64,000 bases of DNA from Woeseiaceae bacterium (GCA_028279985.1 JANQMR010000025.1:1-64000); one strand, 5' to 3'. Positions 36,543 through 47,053 are shown, counted from the stretch's first letter. The notes: generated from the letters alone by a model not told the origin. Made by a program: numbers and translations.

Positions 36543-39500
36543 CTAGAATTGCTTGCTCAGGTTGACAGTGAAACGACGCAGGCGGTTGTCGCCGTAAATG
36601 CTGAACCGTCCATCGGTCGGCGAAAAGCCCGCGCGTACCTCCGGTACCTTGTCGAAGGCATTCTGGACGCCGACTCGCATTTCCAAGCCTTCGAACACGC
36701 CGCCAGCCGTCGCGTAGAACGCATCCAGATCGAGCTTGAGAAAGAGATCGTGGTAGGTCTCCGACGGTATGCTCTCGGCGCCTTGCCGGAGAACGCTCTG
36801 ATCGATCACAGCGTCGGACGAACCTGCTCCGTAGACGAGATAGCTGTCGTAGTGCTGGGCATTCCAGCCGAGCATCCAGGCACTGGCGGGACTCGTCCAG
36901 GTCAAGCCGAAGTTCGCGCGCCACTCCAGCGGCCCGTTGTCGAATCCGACCCGATCGACGACGTCGCTCGTTTCGGTAAACTGCTGTGCAACGCGGAACA
37001 TCTTCGTCGCCACCGCGTAGAACCGGAAATCGCCGTATCGATCGGTCTCAATGAACTGATCGATCTGGATATCCAGCGCTTCCGACTCCGTATTCGCGAA
37101 ATTCAGCAACGACCGGTCGATGCCTTTGACGGGCCCCACATCGAATCCGGCATCGATATCCGCCTGCGTCAGCTCATCGCGGTCGACCCGGCCGGGCAGG
37201 AGATCCTCATTATCGAGGATGAGCTGATTGTCGGCGAACAGGATCTCATCGGTCTTCTCGATGACCGAATAGTCGAGCGAGAGTCGAAAACCCGGCAAGG
37301 CGCGCGGGGTCAGGATGGCGCCGACGGACCAGCTCTCGGATTCCTCGGGCGTCAGATCCGGGTTGCCTCCGAACAACACTTTTCCCCGAACGAAGACACG
37401 CTCGCCATTACGCTTGGGGTCGTTGCCGACGATGAAAAAGTTGTCGTCACTCTCGCGAAAGATCTGCCCGACGGATGGCGGCAGGAATCCGGTACCATAG
37501 CTCGCGCGGAGCAGGAGATCGTCGCTCATCTCGTAACGCAGGCCCAGCGTGTAGTTGAAGGAATCGAAGTCGTTGCGATCGGTCTCGATCGAATCGTCCG
37601 GCAGCTCGCCACGTGCATCGACGGGAAACTCCAAGAAAGCCGCCGGCGATTCCGTCGAGTAGTCGTCGTAGCGCCCGGATATCTGAAAGTCCAGGGCTTG
37701 CACGAGCGGGACTTTGTTGGCCGCGGAGAAAATCGGTATCAATACCTCCAGGTAGGCGCTGTCCGTGGACTGGTCGCGGCTCGGCACATAGTCGGTGCTT
37801 AAGCTTCCGGGAATACCGGAAAGGAAATCGTAGCTATCGAGATAATAGTCATCCAGTTTCTCGTCCCTGGTTTCGATCAGCGTGGAGACGTGCACCGAGC
37901 CTGCCGGCAGGTCGAATACGGGCCCGGATGCGCGAACGGCGAAGTTGTTCAGCAGTGAATCCCTGGGTCCGATGATGCTGTTCGGCGAAACGACGGCGAA
38001 AGGCGACAGGTCGAGCGGAAACGTCGACGTGTCACTGAATATGTCCAGCACACCTGAGTCGATCGCCGAGTTGACGCCGAAGAAGTTGTCGAAACCGGGT
38101 GCGGTGCCGACCTGCTCGGTGCGTGCCCTGCTCCAGTTATAGTCGGCGGTAATGATCCAGTCGTTCGGCAACTGGTAAGTACCGCCGCCGATGACGGCGA
38201 GCGACTCCTGCGTCACGGTCGTCTCGGAGCTAACGCCGGGAACCGGATAGTTCACGCTCACGAAACCCTGGAACGGGTTACCGGGCGCGACCCCGGGCAT
38301 GAAGATTCTCGGCCCGGTCGTCAGCAAGAGGCGCTGTCCCTCGTTGCTGCTGAACGAGGTATCGAGATAGAGCTCGAGATTCTCGGTGAAATCTCTGCGT
38401 ACCGAGAGACCGACACTGTTGACCTCGGGCGACTGGCGAATGGGCCGCAAGTCGCCGTTTAGATCCTGGGACGGGTTCATGTTGAACTGGCCGGCATTAT
38501 CGATCAGCGCCTGGCCGCCGTCGGACGCGACCCCGGCATAACCGGCCGGCACGAAAGTGATGTTGCTGCCGAGGTCCGTTCCGTCGTCCAGAACCAGGTT
38601 GCCGAACGGGGACCTGATGTTCGGTGTCGCCCCTAGCGGCGGCGTGGTTTGGCCGAAGTACTCACTCGGATTGTTTGCCAGGAGCAAGTTCAGGCTATCG
38701 CGGCCAAAGTCCCTTTCTCCGACCAGGAGCTCACCGGAACCGACGTGGCTTCCCGTGAACAGGACATTGGTCCTGCCGTTCTCCAGCGCAAACCCGTAGC
38801 TGGCGTCGACTCGATACTCACTGAAATCGGCGTCGAACGTGTTCCCGTACTGCAGCTCGACTTCACCGCCCCTGAAGTCGCGGCGCGTAATGATGTTTAT
38901 CACCCCGCCGGTCGCGCCGCCGCCGTAAATGCCGGATGCGGTGGCGGGCAGCACTTCGATACGCTCTATCGAGGCAAGCGGTATGCCGTTGATGTCGGCC
39001 TGCTGGAAATTGAAACCGCCGTTCGATTGCGACCCCAGGTCTGCGCTCACGCGCGGGGCTCGCCGGCCGTTCACGAGAATCAATGTCTGCGCGGCTCCGA
39101 GACCGCGAAGATTCACGGAGCTGGTGTTGCCGATCTCGCCGAGTCTGTTGCTGAATTGCTGCGTCGTGCCCGAGGACGTATTCTGGGGAAGCCTCGTACG
39201 AAAGAATTCCTCGAGATTGCCGGCGAAAGAGTTACGGATGTCATCCGAGTTGAAGACGATATAGGGCTGAGCGTCGTCTTCGAAGCGCCGAACGCCGACG
39301 TTTCGCGACCCTGTTACGACAATCACGTCGATGAGACCGCGCAGCTCTTTCTCCTCCTCTTCGTTGCCGATGACGCCGAGGTCGCGAAGCTCGTCGATCG
39401 TGATCGTCGACTCCTCTTCGGGCTGCCCTGACGATTCGGCGGGCCTGGCCGCAGGCTCGGTGCTTCCTTCTCCGCTTGCCCGGGAAATCGCCGCCTGGCC

Positions 39501-39818
39501 GACGATCAGCGTTCCGTCAGCATTCTTGCGATAGGGGACGTCCGTATTCTCGAGAAGTTTTCTGATCGCCTCGTCTGCGGTAAAGCGTCCCTGAACGCCG
39601 TCGGTACGGATACCCTGGACGTCCGAGTCCCTGAACAGAACCTCATTACCGGTCTGCACACCGTAGAGCATGATCGCGGAACCCAGGTCCTGCGCTTCGA
39701 TATCCAGCTCGTAGGTTTCGGAAGTCTGTGCGGAGACCGTGGTTGTCCAGACGAACAAAGCTGCCGCGGCCGTTTTCAGCGTGAGCCTCTTCAGAGACTC
39801 TTTTCTTAGTGTTTTCAT
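36543..39818 (-). CDS. TonB-dependent receptor with STN signalling domain
   Basis: A 1091-aa outer-membrane receptor. ATG 39818 has GGGGGAG upstream. Signal peptide ends at VSAQ (about 31). The secretin/TonB N-terminal domain spans about 35-108 (YELDIEAQDLGSAIMLYGVQ; TADEAIRKLLENTDVPYRKN). The plug begins about 170 (GLIDVIVVTGSRNVG) with VNLRGLGAAQTLILVNGRRA, and the barrel ends in ...FTVNLSKQF with terminal Phe. The STN domain passes a signal to FecR. The upstream fecR and fecI genes, on the same strand, complete a cell-surface signalling set. The substrate is unknown; the M16 protease downstream points to a peptide. Confidence 0.92.
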   Translation of the reverse strand: MKTLRKESLKRLTLKTAAAALFVWTTTVSAQTSETYELDIEAQDLGSAIMLYGVQTGNEVLFRDSDVQGIRTDGVQGRFTADEAIRKLLENTDVPYRKNADGTLIVGQAAISRASGEGSTEPAARPAESSGQPEEESTITIDELRDLGVIGNEEEEKELRGLIDVIVVTGSRNVGVRRFEDDAQPYIVFNSDDIRNSFAGNLEEFFRTRLPQNTSSGTTQQFSNRLGEIGNTSSVNLRGLGAAQTLILVNGRRAPRVSADLGSQSNGGFNFQQADINGIPLASIERIEVLPATASGIYGGGATGGVINIITRRDFRGGEVELQYGNTFDADFSEYRVDASYGFALENGRTNVLFTGSHVGSGELLVGERDFGRDSLNLLLANNPSEYFGQTTPPLGATPNIRSPFGNLVLDDGTDLGSNITFVPAGYAGVASDGGQALIDNAGQFNMNPSQDLNGDLRPIRQSPEVNSVGLSVRRDFTENLELYLDTSFSSNEGQRLLLTTGPRIFMPGVAPGNPFQGFVSVNYPVPGVSSETTVTQESLAVIGGGTYQLPNDWIITADYNWSRARTEQVGTAPGFDNFFGVNSAIDSGVLDIFSDTSTFPLDLSPFAVVSPNSIIGPRDSLLNNFAVRASGPVFDLPAGSVHVSTLIETRDEKLDDYYLDSYDFLSGIPGSLSTDYVPSRDQSTDSAYLEVLIPIFSAANKVPLVQALDFQISGRYDDYSTESPAAFLEFPVDARGELPDDSIETDRNDFDSFNYTLGLRYEMSDDLLLRASYGTGFLPPSVGQIFRESDDNFFIVGNDPKRNGERVFVRGKVLFGGNPDLTPEESESWSVGAILTPRALPGFRLSLDYSVIEKTDEILFADNQLILDNEDLLPGRVDRDELTQADIDAGFDVGPVKGIDRSLLNFANTESEALDIQIDQFIETDRYGDFRFYAVATKMFRVAQQFTETSDVVDRVGFDNGPLEWRANFGLTWTSPASAWMLGWNAQHYDSYLVYGAGSSDAVIDQSVLRQGAESIPSETYHDLFLKLDLDAFYATAGGVFEGLEMRVGVQNAFDKVPEVRAGFSPTDGRFSIYGDNRLRRFTVNLSKQF

Positions 39819-39954
39819 CACTCCCCCATAGCGATCCATAAAGCGATCTTGGTCTTATCCTGTCCTAATAGACGCCGGGGAAGTAAAAAGCTTCAGTAGA
39901 GATTCGGGATTCTTGCCGTCAAGGCTCCAGATTAAGTGGCAGACAGGCGGCAGA

Positions 39955-41052
39955 TCATTCCCGCCACAGCAAGGTTATCTCGTCGCGTCCGCTGCGCTCG
40001 GCCTCCAGCGGGTGAAGCGCTTCGAGCGCATTTACGAAAGACGAGGCCCGTCCGCCGGAGTTGAACACGCCGCTGAGCTCCAGGTTGCGGACACGCGGAT
40101 CCTCGGCGAGGACGAGTTTTTGCACGCTGTATCTGTTCATCTCCTCGACCACGCCGGCCAAGGGCCGCTTGCGAAAAACCAACTGGCCATTCCGCCAGCT
40201 CGTCTCCTCGACGGTATCGGTGACGACCACCTCGGGCGCCGACGCGACTCTCGCGATGAGTCTCTGGCCGGGGGTAAGCTCGATCGGATCCGGCGGCGCC
40301 TGAACGCCTTTCGCAGAGGACGTATCGTGCAGGCGCGAAACGTCGTTCACTTCGACCCGCCCTTCGACCAATGTGATCTCGACGAGGTCCTCCCGGTCGA
40401 AACGGACATCGAATGCCGTACCCAGCGCCACGACGCGCTGATCGCCGGCTTGAACGACAAACGGGCGGGAGACGGCCTTCTCTACCTCGAAATACGCCTG
40501 CCCGCGCAACAGGCTGACAAGGCGCTCCGACGCCGAAAACGAGACCTCGACCAGGGAATTCGTGTTGATCGAGACGATCGAGCCGTCGGCAAGCGTAATT
40601 GTCGATCGCTCGCCAACGGAGGTTTCGAAGACTTCGATGCCGCTCGGCGTCTGTACCATCTCCGGCGGCGGCGCATCCGGACCGGCCCCGCGAAACGAAG
40701 GGATGGCGACAAACGCCGCCGCCAAGGCAATGACGATACTCGCCGCCAGCGCAGCGAGTCCGCCCGCGGCCCGGGGAGTGGCGGCAGACAAGGTCCCACG
40801 GGCAAGCTCCGCTTGCTGATCCGCGCGCGCCTCCTCGAGCATCGCCACGATCCTCGGGTCGGTCATATGGCGGTCGACAACGGCATTGCCCCGTTGCAGC
40901 CGCAGGAACATGCGCTCATGGGCCGGGTCTTCCTGCTTCCAGGCTTCGAACGCGAAGCGGTCTTCAGGGGTGCAATCCTGAGAACCCAGCCGGACGAGCC
41001 AGAACGCTGCCTGGTCCTCGATGCTCTGTTCCTGATCCGTAAACGTACTCAC
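39955..41052 (-). CDS. FecR-family anti-sigma factor
   Basis: A 365-aa protein. The N-terminal cytoplasmic part (about 1-90) has the DUF4880 segment QAAFWLVRLGSQDCTPEDRF and AFEAWKQEDPAHERMF. One membrane helix lies at about 95-116 (GLAALAASIVIALAAAFVAI), and the periplasmic FecR domain spans about 135-240 (IEVFETSVGERSTITLADGS; DRVVALGTAFDVRF-like AGDQRVVALGTAFDVRF). The C-terminal DUF4974-like region would contact the receptor's STN domain. It lies 5 bp after the sigma factor stop. Confidence 0.9.
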   Translation of the reverse strand: MSTFTDQEQSIEDQAAFWLVRLGSQDCTPEDRFAFEAWKQEDPAHERMFLRLQRGNAVVDRHMTDPRIVAMLEEARADQQAELARGTLSAATPRAAGGLAALAASIVIALAAAFVAIPSFRGAGPDAPPPEMVQTPSGIEVFETSVGERSTITLADGSIVSINTNSLVEVSFSASERLVSLLRGQAYFEVEKAVSRPFVVQAGDQRVVALGTAFDVRFDREDLVEITLVEGRVEVNDVSRLHDTSSAKGVQAPPDPIELTPGQRLIARVASAPEVVVTDTVEETSWRNGQLVFRKRPLAGVVEEMNRYSVQKLVLAEDPRVRNLELSGVFNSGGRASSFVNALEALHPLEAERSGRDEITLLWRE

Positions 41053-41057
41053 GCCTT

Positions 41058-41618
41058 TTAATCCCTATCCTTTGCGGCAAGGCCTATGGTCTTCGTCGCG
41101 GATATCAGATGCTTGTCCACCGCACTGATTGAAATCCGAAGCTGTTTCGCCACCACCCGCCGGTGCTGGCCGTCCACGCGGCACAGGAGGTAGATTTGCC
41201 GGGTCCGCGGAGGAAGTCCCTCCAGCGCCCGAACGACCTGCTCGAGGTTCTGCCTGCTCTCCAAGACGTTTTCGGGCGACGATCCTGCAGGTGAATGCGT
41301 GTCGTCGTCGTACTCGAAGTGGATACGGCCGTCGGCTCGCTGCTGCTTTCGAAGGTAGTCGATCCACACGTTCGAGGCGGTTCGCATGAGGTAGGCTTCA
41401 CCGTTTCGTATGGCGCTTTTTCGGCTGAGTCCGGCAAGCCTCACGAAAACCTCCTGAACCAGGTCCTGCGATACTTCCGACGCCGCGCCGCGGCGATCGA
41501 AGTACCGTTTCAGCGCACTTCCGTACTCGCGCGCATAGGTCTCAAGCTGGCTCCTGGTCCAGGCTTCAAGGCCTTCCCGACCCTCGAATGTGCCTCGCTT
41601 CGCCATCTTCTCCTGCAT
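41058..41618 (-). CDS. ECF sigma factor, FecI type
   Basis: A 186-aa sigma70-family protein. Region 2 lies about 30-95 (SQDLVQEVFVRLAGLSRKSA, AYLMRTASNVWIDYLRKQQR) and region 4 about 125-175 (EGLPPRTRQIYLLCRVDGQH, ISISAVDKHLISATKTIGLA). It should direct transcription of the TonB receptor operon when FecR relays the substrate signal. ATG 41618 is used; the ATG at 41606 follows AGGAG closely and could be the true start. Confidence 0.88.
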   Translation of the reverse strand: MQEKMAKRGTFEGREGLEAWTRSQLETYAREYGSALKRYFDRRGAASEVSQDLVQEVFVRLAGLSRKSAIRNGEAYLMRTASNVWIDYLRKQQRADGRIHFEYDDDTHSPAGSSPENVLESRQNLEQVVRALEGLPPRTRQIYLLCRVDGQHRRVVAKQLRISISAVDKHLISATKTIGLAAKDRD

Positions 41619-41905
41619 ATATGGCCCATTATGTCAGGCTACTTGTCGGCCGAACGCATCCCGGCCAACCCGTATTGCCTCACGGACGAGCATCGAGAGC
41701 TCGCCGCCGGCTGTCTCTAGTATAAGACGTTGGCGCCGGGCAAAGTCGCAGTTGCGAGGTGCCTGCGACCTCTTGGCCGGCGCCTCGCCGATGGCGTAGT
41801 ATGGCGGTTTCGATACCGACGGCTGGGAATACATCTCAAGGAATACTCGCGCTGCCACAATGATATACAGTCACTCGCGGGGCCGGCTCGGACACAGGTA
41901 ATCGC

Positions 41906-42580
41906 ATGAGAATTCTGCTCGTAGAAGACGAGTATGACCTCGCCCAAAGTACACGCAAGTTTCTCAGCGAGAACGGATACGACGTCGACATCGCGGAAAA
42001 CCTGCGAATCGCCTGGGAGTCCGTGCAGAGCATAGAGTATCCACTCGTGTTGCTCGATCGGCGCCTGCCCGATGGCGACGGGCTGTCGCTGATCGTCAAA
42101 TCGCAAAAACTCGACCCGGTGCCGCGCTTTCTCGTTCTCTCGGCGCTCGGCGATCTCGACGACAAAGTCGCCGGTCTCGACATCGGCGCCCACGAATACG
42201 TCGTAAAGCCCTGTGCGCCGAAAGAGTTGCTCGCCAGGGTTCGGGTCATGTTGCGGCTGCCTAGGGCAGTGAACATGGGCTGCGTGGAAGTCGGCGCCTT
42301 ACGCTTCGATCTCGCGTCTCGCGTGTTTCATGTCGGCGACAAGACCGTCGAGTTGCGACGGTACGAGTACCTGATACTTGAGCTTCTGGTGACGAACGCG
42401 AAGAAGATCGTCCGCCGCAGCAAGATCTTGGACCGCCTGTACGGCTTCGACGAGGTGCCGGCATCGAACACGCTCGACTCGCACGTTTCGCGTTTGCGTA
42501 CACGCCTGCGCGACCTGCAGTCCGGAGTGAAAATCCAGACGGCCAGGGGACTCGGCTACCTGCTCCGCGAGGAAGAGTGA
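41906..42580 (+). CDS. OmpR-family response regulator
   Basis: A 224-aa protein. The receiver domain has acidic pocket VEDEYD, phospho-acceptor D51 (LVLLDRRLPDGDG), S79 and K101 (VVKPCAPKELLARV). The winged helix lies about 130-222 (KTVELRRYEYLILELLVTNA; SNTLDSHVSRLRTRLRDL; IQTARGLGYLLREEE). The stop overlaps the histidine kinase start (TGATG). Probable targets include the TonB receptor at 44160. Confidence 0.93.
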   Translation: MRILLVEDEYDLAQSTRKFLSENGYDVDIAENLRIAWESVQSIEYPLVLLDRRLPDGDGLSLIVKSQKLDPVPRFLVLSALGDLDDKVAGLDIGAHEYVVKPCAPKELLARVRVMLRLPRAVNMGCVEVGALRFDLASRVFHVGDKTVELRRYEYLILELLVTNAKKIVRRSKILDRLYGFDEVPASNTLDSHVSRLRTRLRDLQSGVKIQTARGLGYLLREEE

Positions 42581-44043
42581 TGGCGAAGCACCAGGAACGG
42601 AAAGGCAACTACTCGCTCAGGCGCAGGATCCAGGTTCTCGCGGTGCTGGCGATCCTCGTTTCGTCGTTCCTGCTGACAGTGGGGCTCTGGATAGCCGACT
42701 ACCTCCTCAGAACGGATACCGTCAATACGACGAGGTTCGGACTCGTTCTCGCGCTCAAGGAGAACATCGGTCTCATTCAATATACAGACCGGGCCCGACG
42801 AGCTGCAGACCGGGCCCGGGAGAACGAGCAATGGCTGGCGGAGTTGGCCGACCTCAACCCTGAACTCTGGTACTACGTGGAATGGAACGGCCGGGTGATC
42901 CGGAGCGGCCCCGGCGACCCGAAATACAGGCATCGGGTCGTGGCCGACTCGCGATTGTCGCCGGAAGGCGAGGATCCCGGCGGCTGTGCAATAGCGCCGT
43001 CGGCCTTGTTCTTCTGGAATGACGACACGCCTCCTTTGCGCTACGTGGAAAGCAACACCTGCGGCGACAAACAATACTACGTCGAGGTTGACGGCCTGGA
43101 AACGGGCAAGCTGCGTCCGCGGGATATCGTCGAGGCAATCCGGTACAACTACGCGTTCGGCGGCAGGACCCAACGCAACTTGGCGGGAACTGCCGCGGTA
43201 GCGCTTGTGCTTGCGGGCCTCGTCACGCTGATCTTCGCACCCATGACGACGCGAATCCGTGAGATTTCGCAGGCGGCATCCCGGATCGGCAGGAGTAAGA
43301 AGGTCGTACGCCTACCCGAAGAAAACCTGCCGAAGGAAATCCTGCCGATGGTCCAGGCGACCAATCACGCCATTGCCAGGCTGGAGGCCGCAGGCGAGCA
43401 GCAGCGCCTGTTTGCCGCGGCCGCCGCCCACGAGCTCCGGACCCCGCTGGCCGTGCATCGCGCCAGAATCGAGGAGTTGCCGGACTCGGAACTCAAGCAA
43501 CAGCTCGACGACGACGTCGAGAACATGGCGTCGATGATCCAGCAGCTACTCGAACTGGCGAAGCTCCGCTCCGTGGACGGCAATTTCGAAACGCTCGATC
43601 TCGCAAAAGTCGTCGAGGACATCTGCGTGGAACGCGGCGCCAAGGTATTGAACGCCGGCAGGGAACTGGTATTCGACGGGGGAGACGGCAAGGTTCGCAT
43701 CCGCGGGGACCGCGGCGCCGTCAACAGCGCCGTTGCCAACCTGATCGACAATGCGATCCAGTTTACACCCGACGGAAAGACCGTCCGGGTGACGGTCGAC
43801 CGCAACAAGGTCACGGTTCAGGACGAAGGGCCCGGTGTGCCGGAGGAGGACGTGCGGCAGGTTTTCGAGCCGTTCTTCAAGCATCCGCCGAACAAGCGGG
43901 GGCATGGAATAGGGCTTGCCATAGTCGCCAAGGTCATGAGAATGCACAATGGGTCCGTGTCCACGCGCAATGCGCCGGAAGGCGGTGCCGTATTCGAACT
44001 GACGTTCCCACATTCGGTAGCCGGACAACCGAGAAACGCCTGA
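42580..44043 (+). CDS. Sensor histidine kinase
   Basis: A 487-aa inner-membrane kinase. Helices at about 20-42 and 200-222 enclose a periplasmic sensor of some 155 residues with paired Cys (DPGGCAIAPSA; ESNTCGDKQYY). Next come a HAMP-like linker, HisKA with phospho-His H284 (AAHELRTPLAVHRAR) and HATPase (NLIDNAIQFTPDGK; DEGPGVPEEDV; KRGHGIGLAIVAKVM). ATG 42580 shares its A with the regulator's TGA; a GTG one codon upstream is an alternative. The organisation is PmrB/QseC-like. The signal is unknown. Confidence 0.92.
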   Translation: MAKHQERKGNYSLRRRIQVLAVLAILVSSFLLTVGLWIADYLLRTDTVNTTRFGLVLALKENIGLIQYTDRARRAADRARENEQWLAELADLNPELWYYVEWNGRVIRSGPGDPKYRHRVVADSRLSPEGEDPGGCAIAPSALFFWNDDTPPLRYVESNTCGDKQYYVEVDGLETGKLRPRDIVEAIRYNYAFGGRTQRNLAGTAAVALVLAGLVTLIFAPMTTRIREISQAASRIGRSKKVVRLPEENLPKEILPMVQATNHAIARLEAAGEQQRLFAAAAAHELRTPLAVHRARIEELPDSELKQQLDDDVENMASMIQQLLELAKLRSVDGNFETLDLAKVVEDICVERGAKVLNAGRELVFDGGDGKVRIRGDRGAVNSAVANLIDNAIQFTPDGKTVRVTVDRNKVTVQDEGPGVPEEDVRQVFEPFFKHPPNKRGHGIGLAIVAKVMRMHNGSVSTRNAPEGGAVFELTFPHSVAGQPRNA

Positions 44044-44159
44044 CTTCACAGGGACCTGGGGCCGGTCATTCCTCGGCAGCCTCATTCAATGTCCCTGCAA
44101 TGTTTCCTCACTAGGTTTCCGGTGACTCGACCTGGATGCTCTAGTGGGGGAAAAGACTA

Positions 44160-47030
44160 ATGTTCCAGCAAAAAAGGCAGAGCGCAGTTCCAGCAACGCT
44201 GCTCGCGCTAATCTTCGTCAGCGGTAACGCCCTGGCACAGAATAACGACAACGATGACGATATAGAGGCTCTCGACGAGATCGTCGTAACGGGCACGCGC
44301 ATCAAAGGCGCGGCGATTACGTCGCATGGCCTGACAATCACGCGTGAAGAAATCGATGCTCGCGGTTTCAACAGTATCGAGGACGTTCTCGCCTCGCTGC
44401 CGCAGAATTTCAGTAGCGTCAATTCGGCGACCACGAGCCTGGGTACGGATAATCCGACCGGAAGCATTGCCCAGTCCACTCGGCTCCAGGGCGAGGGACT
44501 GGCCAACCTGCGCGGCCTTGGCGAGTCGAACGTACTCATTCTCGTCAACGGGCGCCGGCAGGCGACATCGAGCGGCGCCGAGATCCAGTCGCTCGGGGTA
44601 GTCAGCGGCGCCAATGTGAATTCCATCCCGTTTTCGGCGATCGAGCGTGTCGAGATCATACTCGACGGCGCCAGCGCGCTTTACGGAGCCGATGCCATCG
44701 GCGGTGTCATCAACTTCATCCTGCGCAGGGACTACTCGGGTTTCGAGATCTCGGCGCGACACGAAAGCGCCGAGAATGGCGGTGACAGCAATCGTTACAG
44801 TGCGAGTTTCGGCCACACCTGGGATACGGGCAATGTGACCATCAACGGTAGCTGGACGGATACCGAGCCGACCCCCGCCGCCAAAGCGGGATTCACCACG
44901 CTTAATCGAGTGGACATCGGCGGCGTCGACGGTCGCACAACCGGGTCGCCCGGCGCCATCCGGGGCGTTGGTCCGCAGGACTTCGCTCCCTACGGTTACC
45001 TGCGACCCGACGACGACGGCACGACGCCCCTGACTGCGGACGATATCAATGGAATCAGCGGCCGCCTGATCCAGGTGCCCGCCCGCCTCGTTGAAAACAT
45101 TCCCATATACCTGGGTGCGGACAACGAGAAGCTCGCGTTTTCGCTCTCGTACCAACAGCAACTGAGCGGCGATTCGCTCGAGTTCTACTCGGATGTCCAG
45201 TACTCCGAGGACGAGACGGAATCGGTTTCCCATCGGATGCCCTGGATTTCTGGCGGCTTCACGCCGTTTGGGTTTCCGCCCGACGTCGTCATCCCGACGA
45301 GCAACGCATTCAACGATACCGGCATCGATCTTGCCGTCGGGTCGACGCTCTACCAGGAAGCCCTTCGCGGTCAAATTCCGTTGTCGGAAAACCGAACCAG
45401 CGACGAACGGCTCGGCGTCGTTGCCGGCCTGATTTACAGGCCCAACGACAACTGGACCATCGACTTCAGCGGCGGCATCAACGAAGTCGAGTCGAGCTAC
45501 GAGAACAGCATGCCGAATCTCGACTTCGATGCGCTGCAGTTGCTGGCAAACAGCTCCGACCCGAACGTCGCCTTCAACCCGTTCGGTAACGGCACTGCGC
45601 AGAACGATCTCAGCTCGGCGATCGTCACCGGTCCAAGCATTGACAGTCTGACGGCGCCGACGAAATCGAAGACCGAGACCTGGCTGCTGACGGCCGAAGG
45701 GGCGCTGTTCTCGATTCCGGGCGGCGATGTGCGAGTTGCTGTAGGCACCGAGTACCGGGACGAGAGCATGAATCTTCACGACGATTTTCTCGTGACGTCC
45801 GGAGACCAGTCGCAATCCTCGTTCGCCACGACCAGTCCGTCCCGTTCATTGTGGGCAGGGTTCATCGAAGCCAATATTCCGCTCGTCGGCGAAGGCAATC
45901 GCAAGTCCGGCATCTACTCGCTGGCGCTCAACCTTGCCGGCCGGCTGGACAGCTACGAAGGCAAGGCATCCACCCCGACTACCGAGATCAACAACCGGTT
46001 TGAAGAGTTCAGTCCGAAAGCCGGTCTCGTCTGGAACCCGGTTGAGCGCTTGAAGATTCGCGGCAACTGGACTCAAGCGTTTCGTGCGCCGACGATGACG
46101 CATATGTTCCAGGCAGATCGTCTGATTTCATTGTACCCGCCAGAATGGTTCTACTTCAGGGGCCCGAACGCGGACCCGTTCCTCCCGCCGGGGCCGAATC
46201 CTCCCTACGGCGTAGGGCCTGCCGAGATCGAGATACGCCGAGGACCGAACAACGGGCTCGAGGGGGAGACCTCCGAGTCCTGGTCGGTCGGGTTCGACTG
46301 GACACCGGCTTTCCTGGAGTCCGCCTTCCTGAGCGTCAACTACAACAACACGGAAATCTCGAATCAGTTCCAGACCACCTTGGCCATCCTGTTCGACGAC
46401 CAGATCTGGGTGGATGGCGGTTTCGGTCCGGAGGGGCCGATGGGCAGCGTGCGGCGTAACGAGGCAGGCTATATCACGGCGCTGTCTTCGATTCCGATCA
46501 ACATCAACGGCACCAATAGCGAATCGGTGGATTACCGGGCCGGCTTCAGCCTCGATTCATCGGCCCTGGGACGACTCGATTTCCACTGGTCGGCAACGCA
46601 GACCCTGAAAACCGAACGCAACATTCTCGGGACCATCGATCGGCGGGACGGCACGGACCTCGGCTTGCCCAGATGGGTGCACCAGGCATCGGTCGTCTGG
46701 CACCGCGACAATTACAGCATGGCGTTCGCCGCCAATCATACGGACAGCTACGACAACATCGGCGGCGTCGGACAGATCCTGTTCATGAGGCCGCGCGATG
46801 TCTATGCCCAGGGACTCGCGGAGAAAGTCGATTCGTACACGACCTTCGACCTGACCGGGCGCTACGAGTTCGAGAACCTCGGTCTCGAGGTATCCGCCGG
46901 TGTGATCAACCTGACGGACGAAGATTTTCCGTACTACAACAATTCGAATAGTGCGCCGTTCGACATGCAGCGCATCGATCCCAAGGGCCGCCGCATCTTC
47001 GTCAACCTCCGCTTGAACTTCGATTACTGA
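44160..47030 (+). CDS. TonB-dependent receptor
   Basis: A 956-aa outer-membrane receptor. Signal peptide ends at NALAQ (about 27). TonB box/plug start is LDEIVVTGTRIKG (about 39). Plug motifs are LQGEGLANLRGLGESNVLIL and VERVEIILDGASALYGADAI with GGVINFILRRD. The barrel runs to the end (RIFVNLRLNFDY, terminal aromatic). No STN domain is present. It lies 116 bp after the two-component genes and 23 bp before a TlpA-like lipoprotein gene, suggesting a regulated uptake unit. The substrate is not readable from the sequence. Confidence 0.93.
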   Translation: MFQQKRQSAVPATLLALIFVSGNALAQNNDNDDDIEALDEIVVTGTRIKGAAITSHGLTITREEIDARGFNSIEDVLASLPQNFSSVNSATTSLGTDNPTGSIAQSTRLQGEGLANLRGLGESNVLILVNGRRQATSSGAEIQSLGVVSGANVNSIPFSAIERVEIILDGASALYGADAIGGVINFILRRDYSGFEISARHESAENGGDSNRYSASFGHTWDTGNVTINGSWTDTEPTPAAKAGFTTLNRVDIGGVDGRTTGSPGAIRGVGPQDFAPYGYLRPDDDGTTPLTADDINGISGRLIQVPARLVENIPIYLGADNEKLAFSLSYQQQLSGDSLEFYSDVQYSEDETESVSHRMPWISGGFTPFGFPPDVVIPTSNAFNDTGIDLAVGSTLYQEALRGQIPLSENRTSDERLGVVAGLIYRPNDNWTIDFSGGINEVESSYENSMPNLDFDALQLLANSSDPNVAFNPFGNGTAQNDLSSAIVTGPSIDSLTAPTKSKTETWLLTAEGALFSIPGGDVRVAVGTEYRDESMNLHDDFLVTSGDQSQSSFATTSPSRSLWAGFIEANIPLVGEGNRKSGIYSLALNLAGRLDSYEGKASTPTTEINNRFEEFSPKAGLVWNPVERLKIRGNWTQAFRAPTMTHMFQADRLISLYPPEWFYFRGPNADPFLPPGPNPPYGVGPAEIEIRRGPNNGLEGETSESWSVGFDWTPAFLESAFLSVNYNNTEISNQFQTTLAILFDDQIWVDGGFGPEGPMGSVRRNEAGYITALSSIPININGTNSESVDYRAGFSLDSSALGRLDFHWSATQTLKTERNILGTIDRRDGTDLGLPRWVHQASVVWHRDNYSMAFAANHTDSYDNIGGVGQILFMRPRDVYAQGLAEKVDSYTTFDLTGRYEFENLGLEVSAGVINLTDEDFPYYNNSNSAPFDMQRIDPKGRRIFVNLRLNFDY

Positions 47031-47053
47031 GCCTATCCGACGTGAGTGAAACA

